Part shown: positions 25,443-33,447 of the stretch, piece by piece
Layout: each line of letters starts with the position of its first letter
Numbering within the stretch: position 1 is the first letter of the stretch
The notes under the pieces: model-generated
What the model was told of the DNA's origin: nothing
Database searches by the model: none
What the model saw: only the letters and a program-made list of their open reading frames with translations
From: Deltaproteobacteria bacterium
Lineage (GTDB): Bacteria; Desulfobacterota; Desulfobacteria; Desulfobacterales; SURF-15
Length of the DNA stretch: 36,486 bases
Direction: 5' to 3'
Assembly: GCA_019309565.1 (NCBI GenBank)
Contig: JAFDFZ010000042.1
Coordinates: 1-36,486 of the forward strand
Program-made: the position numbers and the translations under genes

Positions 25443-26258
25443 ATGGGCGTGCTGTCAGACAGGGCGGCTGAAGATCTTTCAAAACTGCGAAACGAAAAGC
25501 CGCTCATACACAACATCACAAACTTTGTTGCCATGAACTTCACGGCAAACACCCTTCTATCCATGGGGGCCTCTGCTGTAATGGCCCATGCAGAAGAGGA
25601 GGTTGAGGAGATGGTTTCATCGGCCCGGGCGCTGGTGCTGAATATCGGCACGTTAACGGGCAGTCGGTTGGATGCCATGCTGAAAGCGGGGGTAAAGGCC
25701 ATCGAAAACGGTATTCCGGTCATTCTTGATCCGGTGGGTTCCGGTGCCACTTCGTTTAGAACCGCCGCTGCCAGAAGGATTCTTGAAACCGTCTCCGTAA
25801 GCGTGGTTCGGGGCAACGCCTCGGAAATTCTCTCTTTACGTAACGATAATTTATCGACAAGGGGGGTAGATACCATTCACACCGTTGAGGATGCTGCCGG
25901 CACAGCTAAAACCCTTGCTAAAGAGTTACGTATCACCTTTGCAATCACTGGCCCTGCCGACCTGGTCACCGATGGGAAACGGGTGCTTTATGTCTTAAAC
26001 GGACATATGCTGATGGTTCGTGTAACCGGCATCGGATGTGCGGCAACGGCGGCCATTGCCGCTTTTTGCTCTGTCGATAAGGACCTTGTGACGGCGGCGG
26101 CAGCAGCACTTGCGTTTTTCGGCCTTGCCGGGGAGATCGCCGGAAAAAAGGCCTCGGCTCCTGGCAGTTTCATGATTCATTTGATAGATGCGCTCTATTC
26201 CATAACACCCGAGATGCTAAAGAATCACGCAAAGATTGAAGACTTTTCAACCCCTTAG
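25443..26258 (+). CDS. thiM: Hydroxyethylthiazole kinase-like protein (ThiM family)
   Basis: 271 residues, normal ThiM length. Family motifs are PLIHNITNFV near the N-terminus, NIGTL, LDPVGSGAT, VVRGNASEI, and the catalytic-site VTGIGCAATA with Cys199 (usual form TGTGCA). The ribokinase-like fold phosphorylates 4-methyl-5-(2-hydroxyethyl)thiazole in thiamine salvage. AAGGA precedes the ATG, 12 bp after the hydrolase stop, so the two are cotranscribed. No thiE, thiD or thiamine riboswitch is present, and pairing with a phosphotriesterase-like hydrolase is unusual; a changed substrate is possible. Confidence 0.85.
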   Translation: MGVLSDRAAEDLSKLRNEKPLIHNITNFVAMNFTANTLLSMGASAVMAHAEEEVEEMVSSARALVLNIGTLTGSRLDAMLKAGVKAIENGIPVILDPVGSGATSFRTAAARRILETVSVSVVRGNASEILSLRNDNLSTRGVDTIHTVEDAAGTAKTLAKELRITFAITGPADLVTDGKRVLYVLNGHMLMVRVTGIGCAATAAIAAFCSVDKDLVTAAAAALAFFGLAGEIAGKKASAPGSFMIHLIDALYSITPEMLKNHAKIEDFSTP

Positions 26259-26441
26259 GTGGGATCTGCCGCTTCTGTGCAAAAACCCGCCTTCCTGCTG
26301 CAGGCTTTTGGTGGAAATTTCCTCGCCCCTTAGGTCTTGCCCATTATGGACAATTGGTGGATAATAATTATACAGTAATATGTGATATTGAGCAAAGAAT
26401 GGGTAAAAAATATTCATCGCCCAATGCTGGTTTGCTGTCAA

Positions 26442-26556
26442 ATCCACGGGTTGGATAAGTCTGTAATAAGCCAACTCCTTATTAACGCTGACAGTTCGGT
26501 GGGCATGGCCGAAAAGATTAACTTTTTCGGAATGTAAATCCAGCCCGGCGCTGGAT
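26442..26556. promoter_or_regulatory. Two ATCCA...TGGAT dyads upstream of the sigma-54 promoter
   Basis: ATCCA-N5-TGGAT at 26442-26456 and ATCCAGC-N5-GCTGGAT at 26538-26556 share the same half-site. The first lies about 130 bp before the expected start, the usual distance for an NtrC-type enhancer site; the second abuts the -24 box. They are candidate binding sites for the response regulator encoded downstream. Confidence 0.4.
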
Positions 26557-26571
26557 GGCATCGTTATTGCT
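26556..26571 (+). promoter_or_regulatory. Sigma-54 (-24/-12) promoter for the two-component operon
   Basis: TGGCATCGTTATTGCT matches the sigma-54 consensus TGGCAC-N5-TTGCW at all but one defined position and has the required GG-N10-GC spacing. It precedes the histidine kinase/response regulator pair by about 200 bp. The regulator downstream carries the sigma-54 contact motif GAFTGA, which suggests autoregulation. Confidence 0.65.
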
Positions 26572-26596
26572 CTATTATATTAGCTTTCGGGGTTGA

Positions 26597-26665
26597 GGGC
26601 TCGAGGATTTAAGTGGAACAGATCAGAATCAGCACAACTCTTTGACCCCCTAAATCCTTGAACCC
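26597..26665. repeat. Imperfect 20-bp inverted repeat in the kinase leader
   Basis: Bases 26597-26616 and 26646-26665 are complementary at 16 of 20 positions (core AGGATTTA/TAAATCCT), with a 29-base loop. It lies downstream of the expected sigma-54 start, so it would form a hairpin in the leader RNA. The rest of the 26259-26769 gap holds no gene. Confidence 0.45.
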
Positions 26666-26769
26666 TGTATTGGAGAAAATCAAACCGAAGTCTTCGCCAA
26701 ACGCCGTTGTTGAATAACAACTTTTCTCTGAAACCTGTAAGCTGGGTTTGAGCGTGTACCAGGGACATT

Positions 26770-28629
26770 TTGCCATGTGTTTTATGCAACTACGGGGTAA
26801 AAGCAAGGATTTTTCTCCAAATCCCTGAATGGGACAATAAAGCACGTATAACAGTGAAAACAGCACGTTTGACGCAAAACAAGTTTTGGATGGGACTTTC
26901 GCCGTGGATCATTATCGGTGCGGTGGGTGTTTTGTTTCCCATCTTCGCTTTTATTGCCGTTGAAAATGTAAATCGGCAAAAAGAAAACAGCATCCGCCTG
27001 CTTACCGAAAAGGGCGCAGCGTTGATCCGCTCCTTTGAGGCCGGAACCAGAACGGGCATGGGAATGCACTGGACCAACCGGCAGCTACAAAGGCTGTTGA
27101 CTGAAACAGCACAGCAGCCGGACATCGAGTATTTGCTGGTGGCCGATACCAGTGGCACCATCCTTGCCCACAATAATCCTGCATACATCGGAAATCGCCA
27201 TGGAACGGGACTGGATCTGCAATCCGTGGCGAAAAGCGAGGTGGTTCAGTGGCGCATCGTTGAAGATTCGAACGGAAAGAGAATCTTTGAAGTTTTTCGT
27301 AAATTTGAACCTACCGGACCCAACAGGCCATCGTGGATGCCCCACAGGCATATGATGGGGATGATGTTCCGAAGAGCATTCCGAGCACCGGTGGAAGGTG
27401 AACCCCAGGAACCTGAAGGACCGGTTAACATCTTTGTCGGCCTGGATATGACTTCCATGGATGCGGCTCTTAAATCGGACACGCGGCATTTCTTGATTAT
27501 GGTGATGGTGTTGCTCCTGGTCGGGTTTGCCGGAATTATCCTGCTTTTTCTGTTTCAGAGCTATAGAGCCACCCAGGCATCTCTGTCTCGAATAAAAGCT
27601 TTTTCCGATACGCTTGTCGAGAACATGCCCATCGGGCTTGTGGCCGTTGATACTCAAAAAAACATTGCTTCCATCAACGCGTTCGCAGAATCGTTGCTGC
27701 ACCTTACCGGCCAAAAGGTCGTCGGAAAGGCCGCCAGGAACATTCTTCCCGACGATCTCTGCAAACAGGTCGAAATGCTTGATCAACAGGACGGTTTGAT
27801 CGAAAAGGAATTTGATTGCACTCTGCCAGATGGCAGCAAGATTCCTCTTTCTATCAGCGCTGCGGTACTCAAGGATGAATCGGGAAGCTCCCAGGGATAT
27901 GTGTTGCTTTTAAGGGATCTTAGCGAGGTTAAGTCCTTGCGCCAAGAGGTGGAAAGGAGCCGGCGGTTGGCCACGGTGGGAAGGCTTGCAGCCGGTGTGG
28001 CCCACGAAATACGAAATCCCCTGAGCTCTATCAAGGGGTTTGCCACTTATTTTAAGGAGCGCTATCGCGATATACCTGAAGACCAGCAGACCGCCTCTAT
28101 CATGGTTCAAGAAGTGGATCGATTGAACCGCGTTGTAAGCCAGCTGCTCGAATTTGCAAGACCGCTGTCCATCAGTAAAAAGCCCACTTCGATAAAATCT
28201 CTTATCGAAGATTCTCTTAAGCTTGTGCAGCGCCAGGCTGCTGAAAAAAATATCACCATTCACACTCGATTATCCACGGAGCCGCATATGGTTTACCTGG
28301 ACTCCGATAAGATGAATCAAGTTTTTTTGAACCTTTATTTAAACGCAATCGATGCCATGGAAAAAGGCGGGGAGCTGTTTATCGAGCTTGAAAGAAACGG
28401 AAAAAAAAATCAGCTTGAGATCAAGATTACCGATACCGGTGCCGGCATCAAGGAAACGGACATGGCTCACATATTCGATCCTTACTTCACCACAAAGGCT
28501 TCGGGAACCGGTCTTGGTCTGGCAATCGCCCATAAGATTATAGAAAGCCACAACGGGGAGATTTATGCAACCAGCATACAGGGGAAAGGAACTACGTTCA
28601 CCATCATATTACCATACCTCTTGGAGTAA
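26770..28629 (+). CDS. Sensor histidine kinase, ZraS-like, with PAS domain
   Basis: Up to 619 residues. One membrane helix near residues 43-64 (PWIIIGAVGVLFPIFAFIAV), a periplasmic sensor domain to about 235, a second helix (FLIMVMVLLLVGFAGIILLFLF), a PAS domain (about 280-370), a HisKA domain with His412 in AHEIRNPL, then the N box (NLYLNAIDAM), DTGAGI and GTGLGLAIA of the ATPase domain. The periplasmic part contains a Met/His-rich stretch (MPHRHMMGMMF), suggestive of metal sensing. The start is uncertain: TTG at 26770 with AGGGA upstream, or GTG at 26854, which is closer to the first helix. It is followed after six bases by its response regulator. Confidence 0.9.
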   Translation: MPCVLCNYGVKARIFLQIPEWDNKARITVKTARLTQNKFWMGLSPWIIIGAVGVLFPIFAFIAVENVNRQKENSIRLLTEKGAALIRSFEAGTRTGMGMHWTNRQLQRLLTETAQQPDIEYLLVADTSGTILAHNNPAYIGNRHGTGLDLQSVAKSEVVQWRIVEDSNGKRIFEVFRKFEPTGPNRPSWMPHRHMMGMMFRRAFRAPVEGEPQEPEGPVNIFVGLDMTSMDAALKSDTRHFLIMVMVLLLVGFAGIILLFLFQSYRATQASLSRIKAFSDTLVENMPIGLVAVDTQKNIASINAFAESLLHLTGQKVVGKAARNILPDDLCKQVEMLDQQDGLIEKEFDCTLPDGSKIPLSISAAVLKDESGSSQGYVLLLRDLSEVKSLRQEVERSRRLATVGRLAAGVAHEIRNPLSSIKGFATYFKERYRDIPEDQQTASIMVQEVDRLNRVVSQLLEFARPLSISKKPTSIKSLIEDSLKLVQRQAAEKNITIHTRLSTEPHMVYLDSDKMNQVFLNLYLNAIDAMEKGGELFIELERNGKKNQLEIKITDTGAGIKETDMAHIFDPYFTTKASGTGLGLAIAHKIIESHNGEIYATSIQGKGTTFTIILPYLLE

Positions 28630-28635
28630 TGAATC

Positions 28636-30000
28636 ATGAAAGACAAGGCCACCTTGCTGGTAGTGGATGACGACAGTGCCCATCGAACCATGCTTCGCAC
28701 GCTGCTAAGCGGCTGGGGATACGATATCCGGGAAGCGGACGACGGTTCAACAGCAATCGAGTCGGTTAAACAACAGGCGTTTGACCTGATTCTTATGGAC
28801 ATTCGCATGCTGAAAGTATCCGGTATCGAGGCTCTGGGTGCCATAAAATCCATGAACCCTGCAATACCGGTGGTGATCATGACGGCGTATTCCTCTGTGG
28901 AAACAGCGGTTGAAGCCTTAAAGAAAGGGGCATACGATTATTTGACCAAGCCTCTTGATTTCGAGAAGTTGAGGATCACCATTCAAAGAGCCATGGAACA
29001 TGTGAGCCTGAAAGAAGAAAACCGGCAGCTCAAAGAAACCCTGGGCAGGCATTTTGACCGGCAAAACATAATAGGTAACAGTCCCTCCATGATAAGGCTT
29101 CTTGAGACGGTGGCCCAGGTGGCACCTGCCGAGGCAACGGTCATGATCACAGGGGAGTCTGGAACCGGCAAAGAACTGATCGCAGGCGCCATCCATTTCA
29201 ACAGCCCGAGAAAACATGGACCGTTTGTCAAGATCAACTGCGCTGCCATAACCGAAACACTGCTTGAATCCGAGCTTTTTGGTCATGAAAAAGGAGCATT
29301 TACGGGTGCGGATCGCAGAAAAGAAGGAAAATTCGTCCAGGCTCACAACGGATCCCTGTTTTTAGACGAAATCAGCGAAATGAGCTTGACCATGCAGGTG
29401 AAGCTGTTACGGGTGCTGCAGGAAAGAGAAATCACCCGTGTGGGTGGCGAGGAAGTGATTGCGGTCAACGTGAGGGTGATTGCAGCCACGAACAGGAATT
29501 TGAAGGAGTTGATAGCGGAAGGTAAATTCCGCGAAGACCTATATTACCGGCTAAACGTGGTGAGCCTGGATATACCGCCTCTTAGAAAGCGAAAAGAGGA
29601 CATCCCATTGTTAATGGAACACTTCCTGCGGCGTTTTGCGGAACAGAACCGCAAAAACATCAAAGGAATCACCCCCCAGGCTATGGACCGGCTGCTTCGT
29701 TACGACTGGCCCGGAAATGTTCGGGAATTGATGAACGCGGTGGAGCGCGCTGTGGTGCTGGCCCGCTCGGAATACCTGGACAGGGAACTTTTCCCCATCG
29801 CGTCATCTCCGGAAGAGGAGCCGCAGCACGACGGCCCACTGGAAATGTTGGCCGATGTACCGCTTGATGAGGTTGAAAAGACAACCATACTGAAAACACT
29901 TGAGTCAGCATCGGGCAACAAAAGCGAAGCGGCTCGCCGACTTGGTATTACCAGAAAAACGCTGCATAAGAAACTTAAGAAATACGGGGTTATGTCGTAG
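28636..30000 (+). CDS. Sigma-54-dependent response regulator (NtrC/ZraR family)
   Basis: 454 residues in three domains. The receiver has VVDDDS, phosphoacceptor Asp55 in LILMDIRM, the MTAY switch and the KP lysine (LTKPLD). The AAA+ domain has Walker A GESGTGKE, the sigma-54 contact loop GAFTGAD and the LFLDEIS Walker B. A C-terminal Fis-type helix-turn-helix (GNKSEAARRLGITRKTLHKKL) completes it. Phosphorylated by the upstream kinase, it should activate sigma-54 promoters, probably including its own. GGAG precedes the ATG. Targets outside this operon are unknown. Confidence 0.94.
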   Translation: MKDKATLLVVDDDSAHRTMLRTLLSGWGYDIREADDGSTAIESVKQQAFDLILMDIRMLKVSGIEALGAIKSMNPAIPVVIMTAYSSVETAVEALKKGAYDYLTKPLDFEKLRITIQRAMEHVSLKEENRQLKETLGRHFDRQNIIGNSPSMIRLLETVAQVAPAEATVMITGESGTGKELIAGAIHFNSPRKHGPFVKINCAAITETLLESELFGHEKGAFTGADRRKEGKFVQAHNGSLFLDEISEMSLTMQVKLLRVLQEREITRVGGEEVIAVNVRVIAATNRNLKELIAEGKFREDLYYRLNVVSLDIPPLRKRKEDIPLLMEHFLRRFAEQNRKNIKGITPQAMDRLLRYDWPGNVRELMNAVERAVVLARSEYLDRELFPIASSPEEEPQHDGPLEMLADVPLDEVEKTTILKTLESASGNKSEAARRLGITRKTLHKKLKKYGVMS

Positions 30001-30153
30001 GGAAACAACGCATGGCAAGGAGTAATTAGCCGAGAATCGCAGGCAGACAATGCTTTACTTCTGTGTTTTTGGTGTTATGTTAATGGCCGGCCTTAGAAGC
30101 TGCAGGTTCAGAGCGCGGCACGGCCTGAATTTGGCGATTAAATTGAGAGATCG

Positions 30154-30191
30154 ATTTGGGATTGGACTATGGGTCAAAATGAATCCCAAAT
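30154..30191. promoter_or_regulatory. Perfect 10-bp inverted repeat upstream of the 292-residue protein gene
   Basis: ATTTGGGATT (30154-30163) and AATCCCAAAT (30182-30191) are exact reverse complements with an 18-base spacer. There is no T-run after it, so it is a possible operator or leader hairpin rather than a terminator. Confidence 0.4.
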
Positions 30192-30227
30192 TGTTCAATG
30201 CCTGAAGTGTGGAGCAAAGAATAGGCT

Positions 30228-31106
30228 ATGGGGCAAGAAACCGAAAAAAATTGCCGACTGCTCGCCGAATCCATCTGGGGGATTTTGCAAAAAGGATTTA
30301 CCCTGAGCGACGATGCGCTTCATTTTATCGATTCTACCTATCACGATCCTTCCGTTGAGGAACTTGAAAGGATGTTGATGGAACAAGCAGATGGAGAGGG
30401 GGAGATTCTCTATTCACTTATTTTTTATCCAGATGAAGACATGCAGGTTCAACTCGAGGAACTTCTTGAAACCCTGGAGTTTAAGAAACAAGACGAACAG
30501 CGGGTACTTGAACACCTGATGGGATCGCTCTTAAAGGTGGCGATTTTTTTCCCGGACAACCGGCCAACCCTGCATGTGACCCTCCCCGAATCGGTTGCTG
30601 CAAGGTTCATCTCCCGGTTGAACATTTCCAAAAAACTGGACAGAAGGCTTATTGAGCAGATCGATCAAAATGTTCCGGAAAGCCAGGCATTCCATGTCAA
30701 GGTAAAACTGAGAAACGCCCGGTTTAACGAAACGGAAAGCAGGATTTCTTTTTTGTGCAATTTTTTCAAAAAGATGAAAGATCTTGATGCAGCCTGCCTT
30801 GAGTTCCTCTTAAGGTTATTTGAAGAGACTCAAGAGGATGACGATATATATGAGACACTGCAGAATAGAAAGCAACTTTATTTTAAAAGCATTCAGAGGG
30901 CCAAACGATATCGGGAGATGCTGAAAACCCATAATGTGGAAACGCTGATGCTTCGGGGCATTCGTATTCCCAACCTGGATATGAAAGAAGCTCAGGAAAA
31001 GATGGAAATGATCGATAGAATCAGCCATGCGGTTTACGGAAAATCCGAATATTTCCCTGACAGCCCAGATGTTGTTGAAACCAGCCGGTTTGGCTCTGAG
31101 GATTAA
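30228..31106 (+). CDS. Conserved-looking protein of unknown function
   Basis: 292 residues, not recognised. It is acidic at both ends and rich in charged, mostly helical sequence. There is no signal peptide, membrane helix, Cys cluster or nucleotide-binding motif, so it is probably cytoplasmic. A segment with DLDAACLEFLLRLFEETQEDDDI and a Lys/Arg-rich helix follows near residues 185-235. Codon use and an uninterrupted frame support a real gene. It ends 13 bp before lolA and is likely cotranscribed with it. The ribosome site is poor (only AGG near the ATG), so the start is uncertain. Confidence 0.7.
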   Translation: MGQETEKNCRLLAESIWGILQKGFTLSDDALHFIDSTYHDPSVEELERMLMEQADGEGEILYSLIFYPDEDMQVQLEELLETLEFKKQDEQRVLEHLMGSLLKVAIFFPDNRPTLHVTLPESVAARFISRLNISKKLDRRLIEQIDQNVPESQAFHVKVKLRNARFNETESRISFLCNFFKKMKDLDAACLEFLLRLFEETQEDDDIYETLQNRKQLYFKSIQRAKRYREMLKTHNVETLMLRGIRIPNLDMKEAQEKMEMIDRISHAVYGKSEYFPDSPDVVETSRFGSED

Positions 31107-31119
31107 CCGGAGGAACTAA

Positions 31120-31803
31120 ATGAGAAATTTCTTCGATATAAGGAGAAGCTTCTTCAGGGCGTTTTGCGCTGGAGTGCTGTTGATGTCGAGCCTGTTTGTC
31201 TTATCTTTGCCGGTATTTGCTTTGACACTTGAAGAAATCCTTGAAGGGGTCGAAAGGCGTTACTCCGGTTCGGGCTTTTCTGCTCGGTTTTTTCAAATTT
31301 CAACACTCAAGGCAATGCAGATGACGGAAAGCGCCTCCGGCAGGCTGTATGTCAAGCATCCCGGCAAGATGCGATGGGAGTACGAGGCACCTGAAAAACA
31401 GGTGATCATTACAGATGGAAAGAAATTGTGGATCTATCGGCCGGAAGATAGCCAGGTGATGGTCGGAAAGGCGCCTGTATTTTTCGGAGAAGGCAAAGGT
31501 GCCGGTTTCCTTTCAGACATCCGGCGGATTAGGAAAAACTTCCAGCTATCCCTTCAGCCGGAAGGGGAAAAATCTCGTTATGTCATAAAGCTCATCCCAA
31601 AAAAGAAAACCTATGATCTGGCGGCTGTTTATTTGTCCATTTTGCCGGACACCTTCGATGTGGCTCAGGTGATCACGCAAAACGATTATGGAGATGAAAC
31701 CCGGATTGGGCTTAGCGATTTTTCGTATGATCAGAAGCTGCCGGATTCCCTGTTTGAGTTTCAAATCCCCGAGGGCGTAGACATCGTTCAAATGGACGAG
31801 TAG
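31120..31803 (+). CDS. lolA: LolA-like outer-membrane lipoprotein carrier protein
   Basis: 227 residues. The N-terminus is a signal peptide (FRAFCAGVLLMSSLFVLSLPVFA), cleaved near residue 34. The mature part has the LolA pattern: a first helix LEEILEGVERRYSG, FSARFFQ, GRLYVKHPGKMRWEYEAPEKQVIITDGKKLWIY in the half-barrel strands (shown by the PGKMRWEY signature), and the C-terminal FEFQIPEGVDIV. It shuttles lipoproteins across the periplasm from LolCDE to the outer membrane, confirming a Gram-negative envelope. GGAGGAA lies before the ATG. Confidence 0.9.
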   Translation: MRNFFDIRRSFFRAFCAGVLLMSSLFVLSLPVFALTLEEILEGVERRYSGSGFSARFFQISTLKAMQMTESASGRLYVKHPGKMRWEYEAPEKQVIITDGKKLWIYRPEDSQVMVGKAPVFFGEGKGAGFLSDIRRIRKNFQLSLQPEGEKSRYVIKLIPKKKTYDLAAVYLSILPDTFDVAQVITQNDYGDETRIGLSDFSYDQKLPDSLFEFQIPEGVDIVQMDE

Positions 31804-31915
31804 CTGACCACAGATCCATACGGACAACCATGGATATGGCGGTAGGACAAATCGATCGCTGCCTACGAAATGTCTATGTCTGTCAGTGCGGGGCTAAAAA
31901 AGTCCTAACCTTCAA

Positions 31916-32662
31916 TCATATACTGTTTACGATTTCATCGGGAATGTCGGCATTGGTATAAACTTTTTGCACGTCGTCACAGTCTTCCAATGCTTCCATC
32001 AATCGAACCATCTGTTCGGCCTGAGCTCCCTGAAGGTTTGTCGTAGACTGCGGCAGCATGGTAATTTCCGCGACGACGTAGGGAATGGAAGCCTTTTCGA
32101 TGGCTTCTTTCACTGTTTCGAAATCCTTGGGATCGGTTACAATCTCGAAGCTGTTGTTGTCTTCTCGAACATCTTCGGCACCCGCTTCCAGCGCGATTTC
32201 CATGAGAACATCTTCATCCACTTTGTCTTTCTCGATGTTGATATACCCCTTCTTTTGAAACATCCATGCTACACACCCCGATTCGCCCAAATTTCCACCG
32301 TTTTTCGCGAATATATGACGAATTTCTGCAACCGCCCGGTTTTTGTTGTCCGTAAGCGACTCCACCAGTACTGCGGCCCCCCCGGGGCCGTATCCCTCGT
32401 AAACGGATTCCTCGTAATTGGCGCCCTCGATTTCTCCGGCACCTTTCTTGATCGCTCGCTCGATATTTTCCTTGGGCATGTTTTCGGTCTTGGCTGCTGC
32501 AATAGCGGCTCTTAAACGCGGGTTGGAGGCCGGATCCGCCCCTCCACCGACCCTTGCGGCGACGGTAATCTCCTTGATCAGTTTTGAGAATATTTTTCCT
32601 CTTTTCGCATCTACGGCGCTTTTTTTATGTCGAATGGTAGACCATTTGCTGTGACCTGACAT
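31916..32662 (-). CDS. yebC: YebC/TACO1-family protein
   Basis: 248 residues, the family's usual length. It begins [25 protein letters not shown], the diagnostic N-terminus, followed by [28 protein letters not shown] and the acidic [12 protein letters not shown] region. Family members are ribosome-associated factors that help translation of difficult (proline-rich) sequences, and some act as transcription regulators. AGGAGGG precedes the ATG. The gene starts inside the 3' end of rlmE (52-bp overlap), so the two are coupled. Confidence 0.95.
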   Translation of the reverse strand: MSGHSKWSTIRHKKSAVDAKRGKIFSKLIKEITVAARVGGGADPASNPRLRAAIAAAKTENMPKENIERAIKKGAGEIEGANYEESVYEGYGPGGAAVLVESLTDNKNRAVAEIRHIFAKNGGNLGESGCVAWMFQKKGYINIEKDKVDEDVLMEIALEAGAEDVREDNNSFEIVTDPKDFETVKEAIEKASIPYVVAEITMLPQSTTNLQGAQAEQMVRLMEALEDCDDVQKVYTNADIPDEIVNSI

Positions 32663-33261
32663 ACTCCCTCCTGTTTTTTGTTCAAACCGATGACGTAAAC
32701 TTCCCTGCTGGCTTTCCGGCTGCTTTGAGGTTTAATGATCTTGTGTCGATGAAAAACCGATTTCACCTGATGGATAAATCCCATGAAATCCTCCCCCTGG
32801 AATATCTTGCATATAAAAGACCCTCCGGTACAAAGGCAAAAGGAGGCGATCCTTAAGGCCCGGCAGCATAAGGTGAATGATCTTGCCGCATCCACGTCCT
32901 TTCGGCCCGTGGTTGCCGGGGCCATATCGCTCATCACCATGTTGAAATCCTCTCCCAGCTTTTTAAACATCTCCGCATCCATGGACAGCACATCTCCGAT
33001 ATGGACCTGCACGTAAGAAGGCAGTGATACGGATACCGGTTTAAGATCTATTCCGACCACGCGGCCCGATGCTCCGGTAAGCGATGCTGCATACAGAAGC
33101 CAGGAGCCCGGAGCGCATCCAAGATCAAGCACCTTGTCCCCTTTATTGATGAGGCGATATTTGTGCTGGATTTCTTTAAGCTTGTAAACCGACCGTGCCG
33201 GGTAACGATCTTTTTTCGCCTGTCGCGAATAATGATCTTCCCACCGCTGCTTTGAATTCAT
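32611..33261 (-). CDS. rlmE: 23S rRNA (uridine-2'-O-) methyltransferase RlmE (FtsJ/RrmJ)
   Basis: 216 residues. The SAM-binding motif [11 protein letters not shown] and the K-D-K-E catalytic tetrad are present: Lys in SVYKLKEI, Asp in VMSDMAP, Lys in FICKIFQG and Glu in SREVYVIG. The enzyme methylates the A-loop uridine (E. coli U2552) of 23S rRNA at a late step of large-subunit assembly. The C-terminus is about twenty residues longer than the last conserved motif, and this tail runs 52 bases into yebC. The ribosome site is weak. A degenerate MITE lies 17 bp upstream of the start. Confidence 0.92.
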   Translation of the reverse strand: MNSKQRWEDHYSRQAKKDRYPARSVYKLKEIQHKYRLINKGDKVLDLGCAPGSWLLYAASLTGASGRVVGIDLKPVSVSLPSYVQVHIGDVLSMDAEMFKKLGEDFNMVMSDMAPATTGRKDVDAARSFTLCCRALRIASFCLCTGGSFICKIFQGEDFMGFIHQVKSVFHRHKIIKPQSSRKASREVYVIGLNKKQEGVCQVTANGLPFDIKKAP

Positions 33262-33277
33262 ATCGTTGTTTAGAATA

Positions 33278-33447
33278 ACTCGAGTTTCACGCCCTAATTT
33301 TCCGTAAAATAGCGAATGCCTCCAAGTCGAATAAAATTTTTGCAGGCAAAATAATTACACCGGTAAAAAGTATCTTACCCTATAAAATTTCATTCGACAT
33401 CGGCATATAAGACTTTTCAAAGAATCACGTGTGCGAAAGTTACGAGA
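33278..33447. mobile_element. Degenerate relative of the MITE-like element
   Basis: The left end ACTCGAGTTTCACGCCCT matches the 18-bp terminal repeat of the 11.6 and 12.7 kb copies at 15 positions, and similarity continues through CGTAAAAT and AAGTCG. The right boundary is a weak match (GTGCGAAA within 33431-33447) overlapping the radA stop codon. About 170 bp, so longer than the intact copies; probably an old or variant insertion filling the rlmE-radA gap. Confidence 0.5.

Noticed and set aside
25172..25876. 234-codon antisense frame across the hydrolase/kinase junction
   Set aside because: Spans two real genes with intact motifs on the opposite strand and has no recognisable motif.
8574..26258. 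Bacterial microcompartment locus
   Set aside because: Glycyl-radical enzymes are often encapsulated, but no shell protein, aldehyde dehydrogenase or encapsulation-peptide gene is present.
26259..26330. Terminator after the ThiM-like gene
   Set aside because: The GCCT...AGGC stem before TTTT is only four base pairs, too weak to call.
27085..27786. 233-codon antisense frame within the histidine kinase
   Set aside because: Shadow of a gene whose domains are all in the other strand; no ribosome site.
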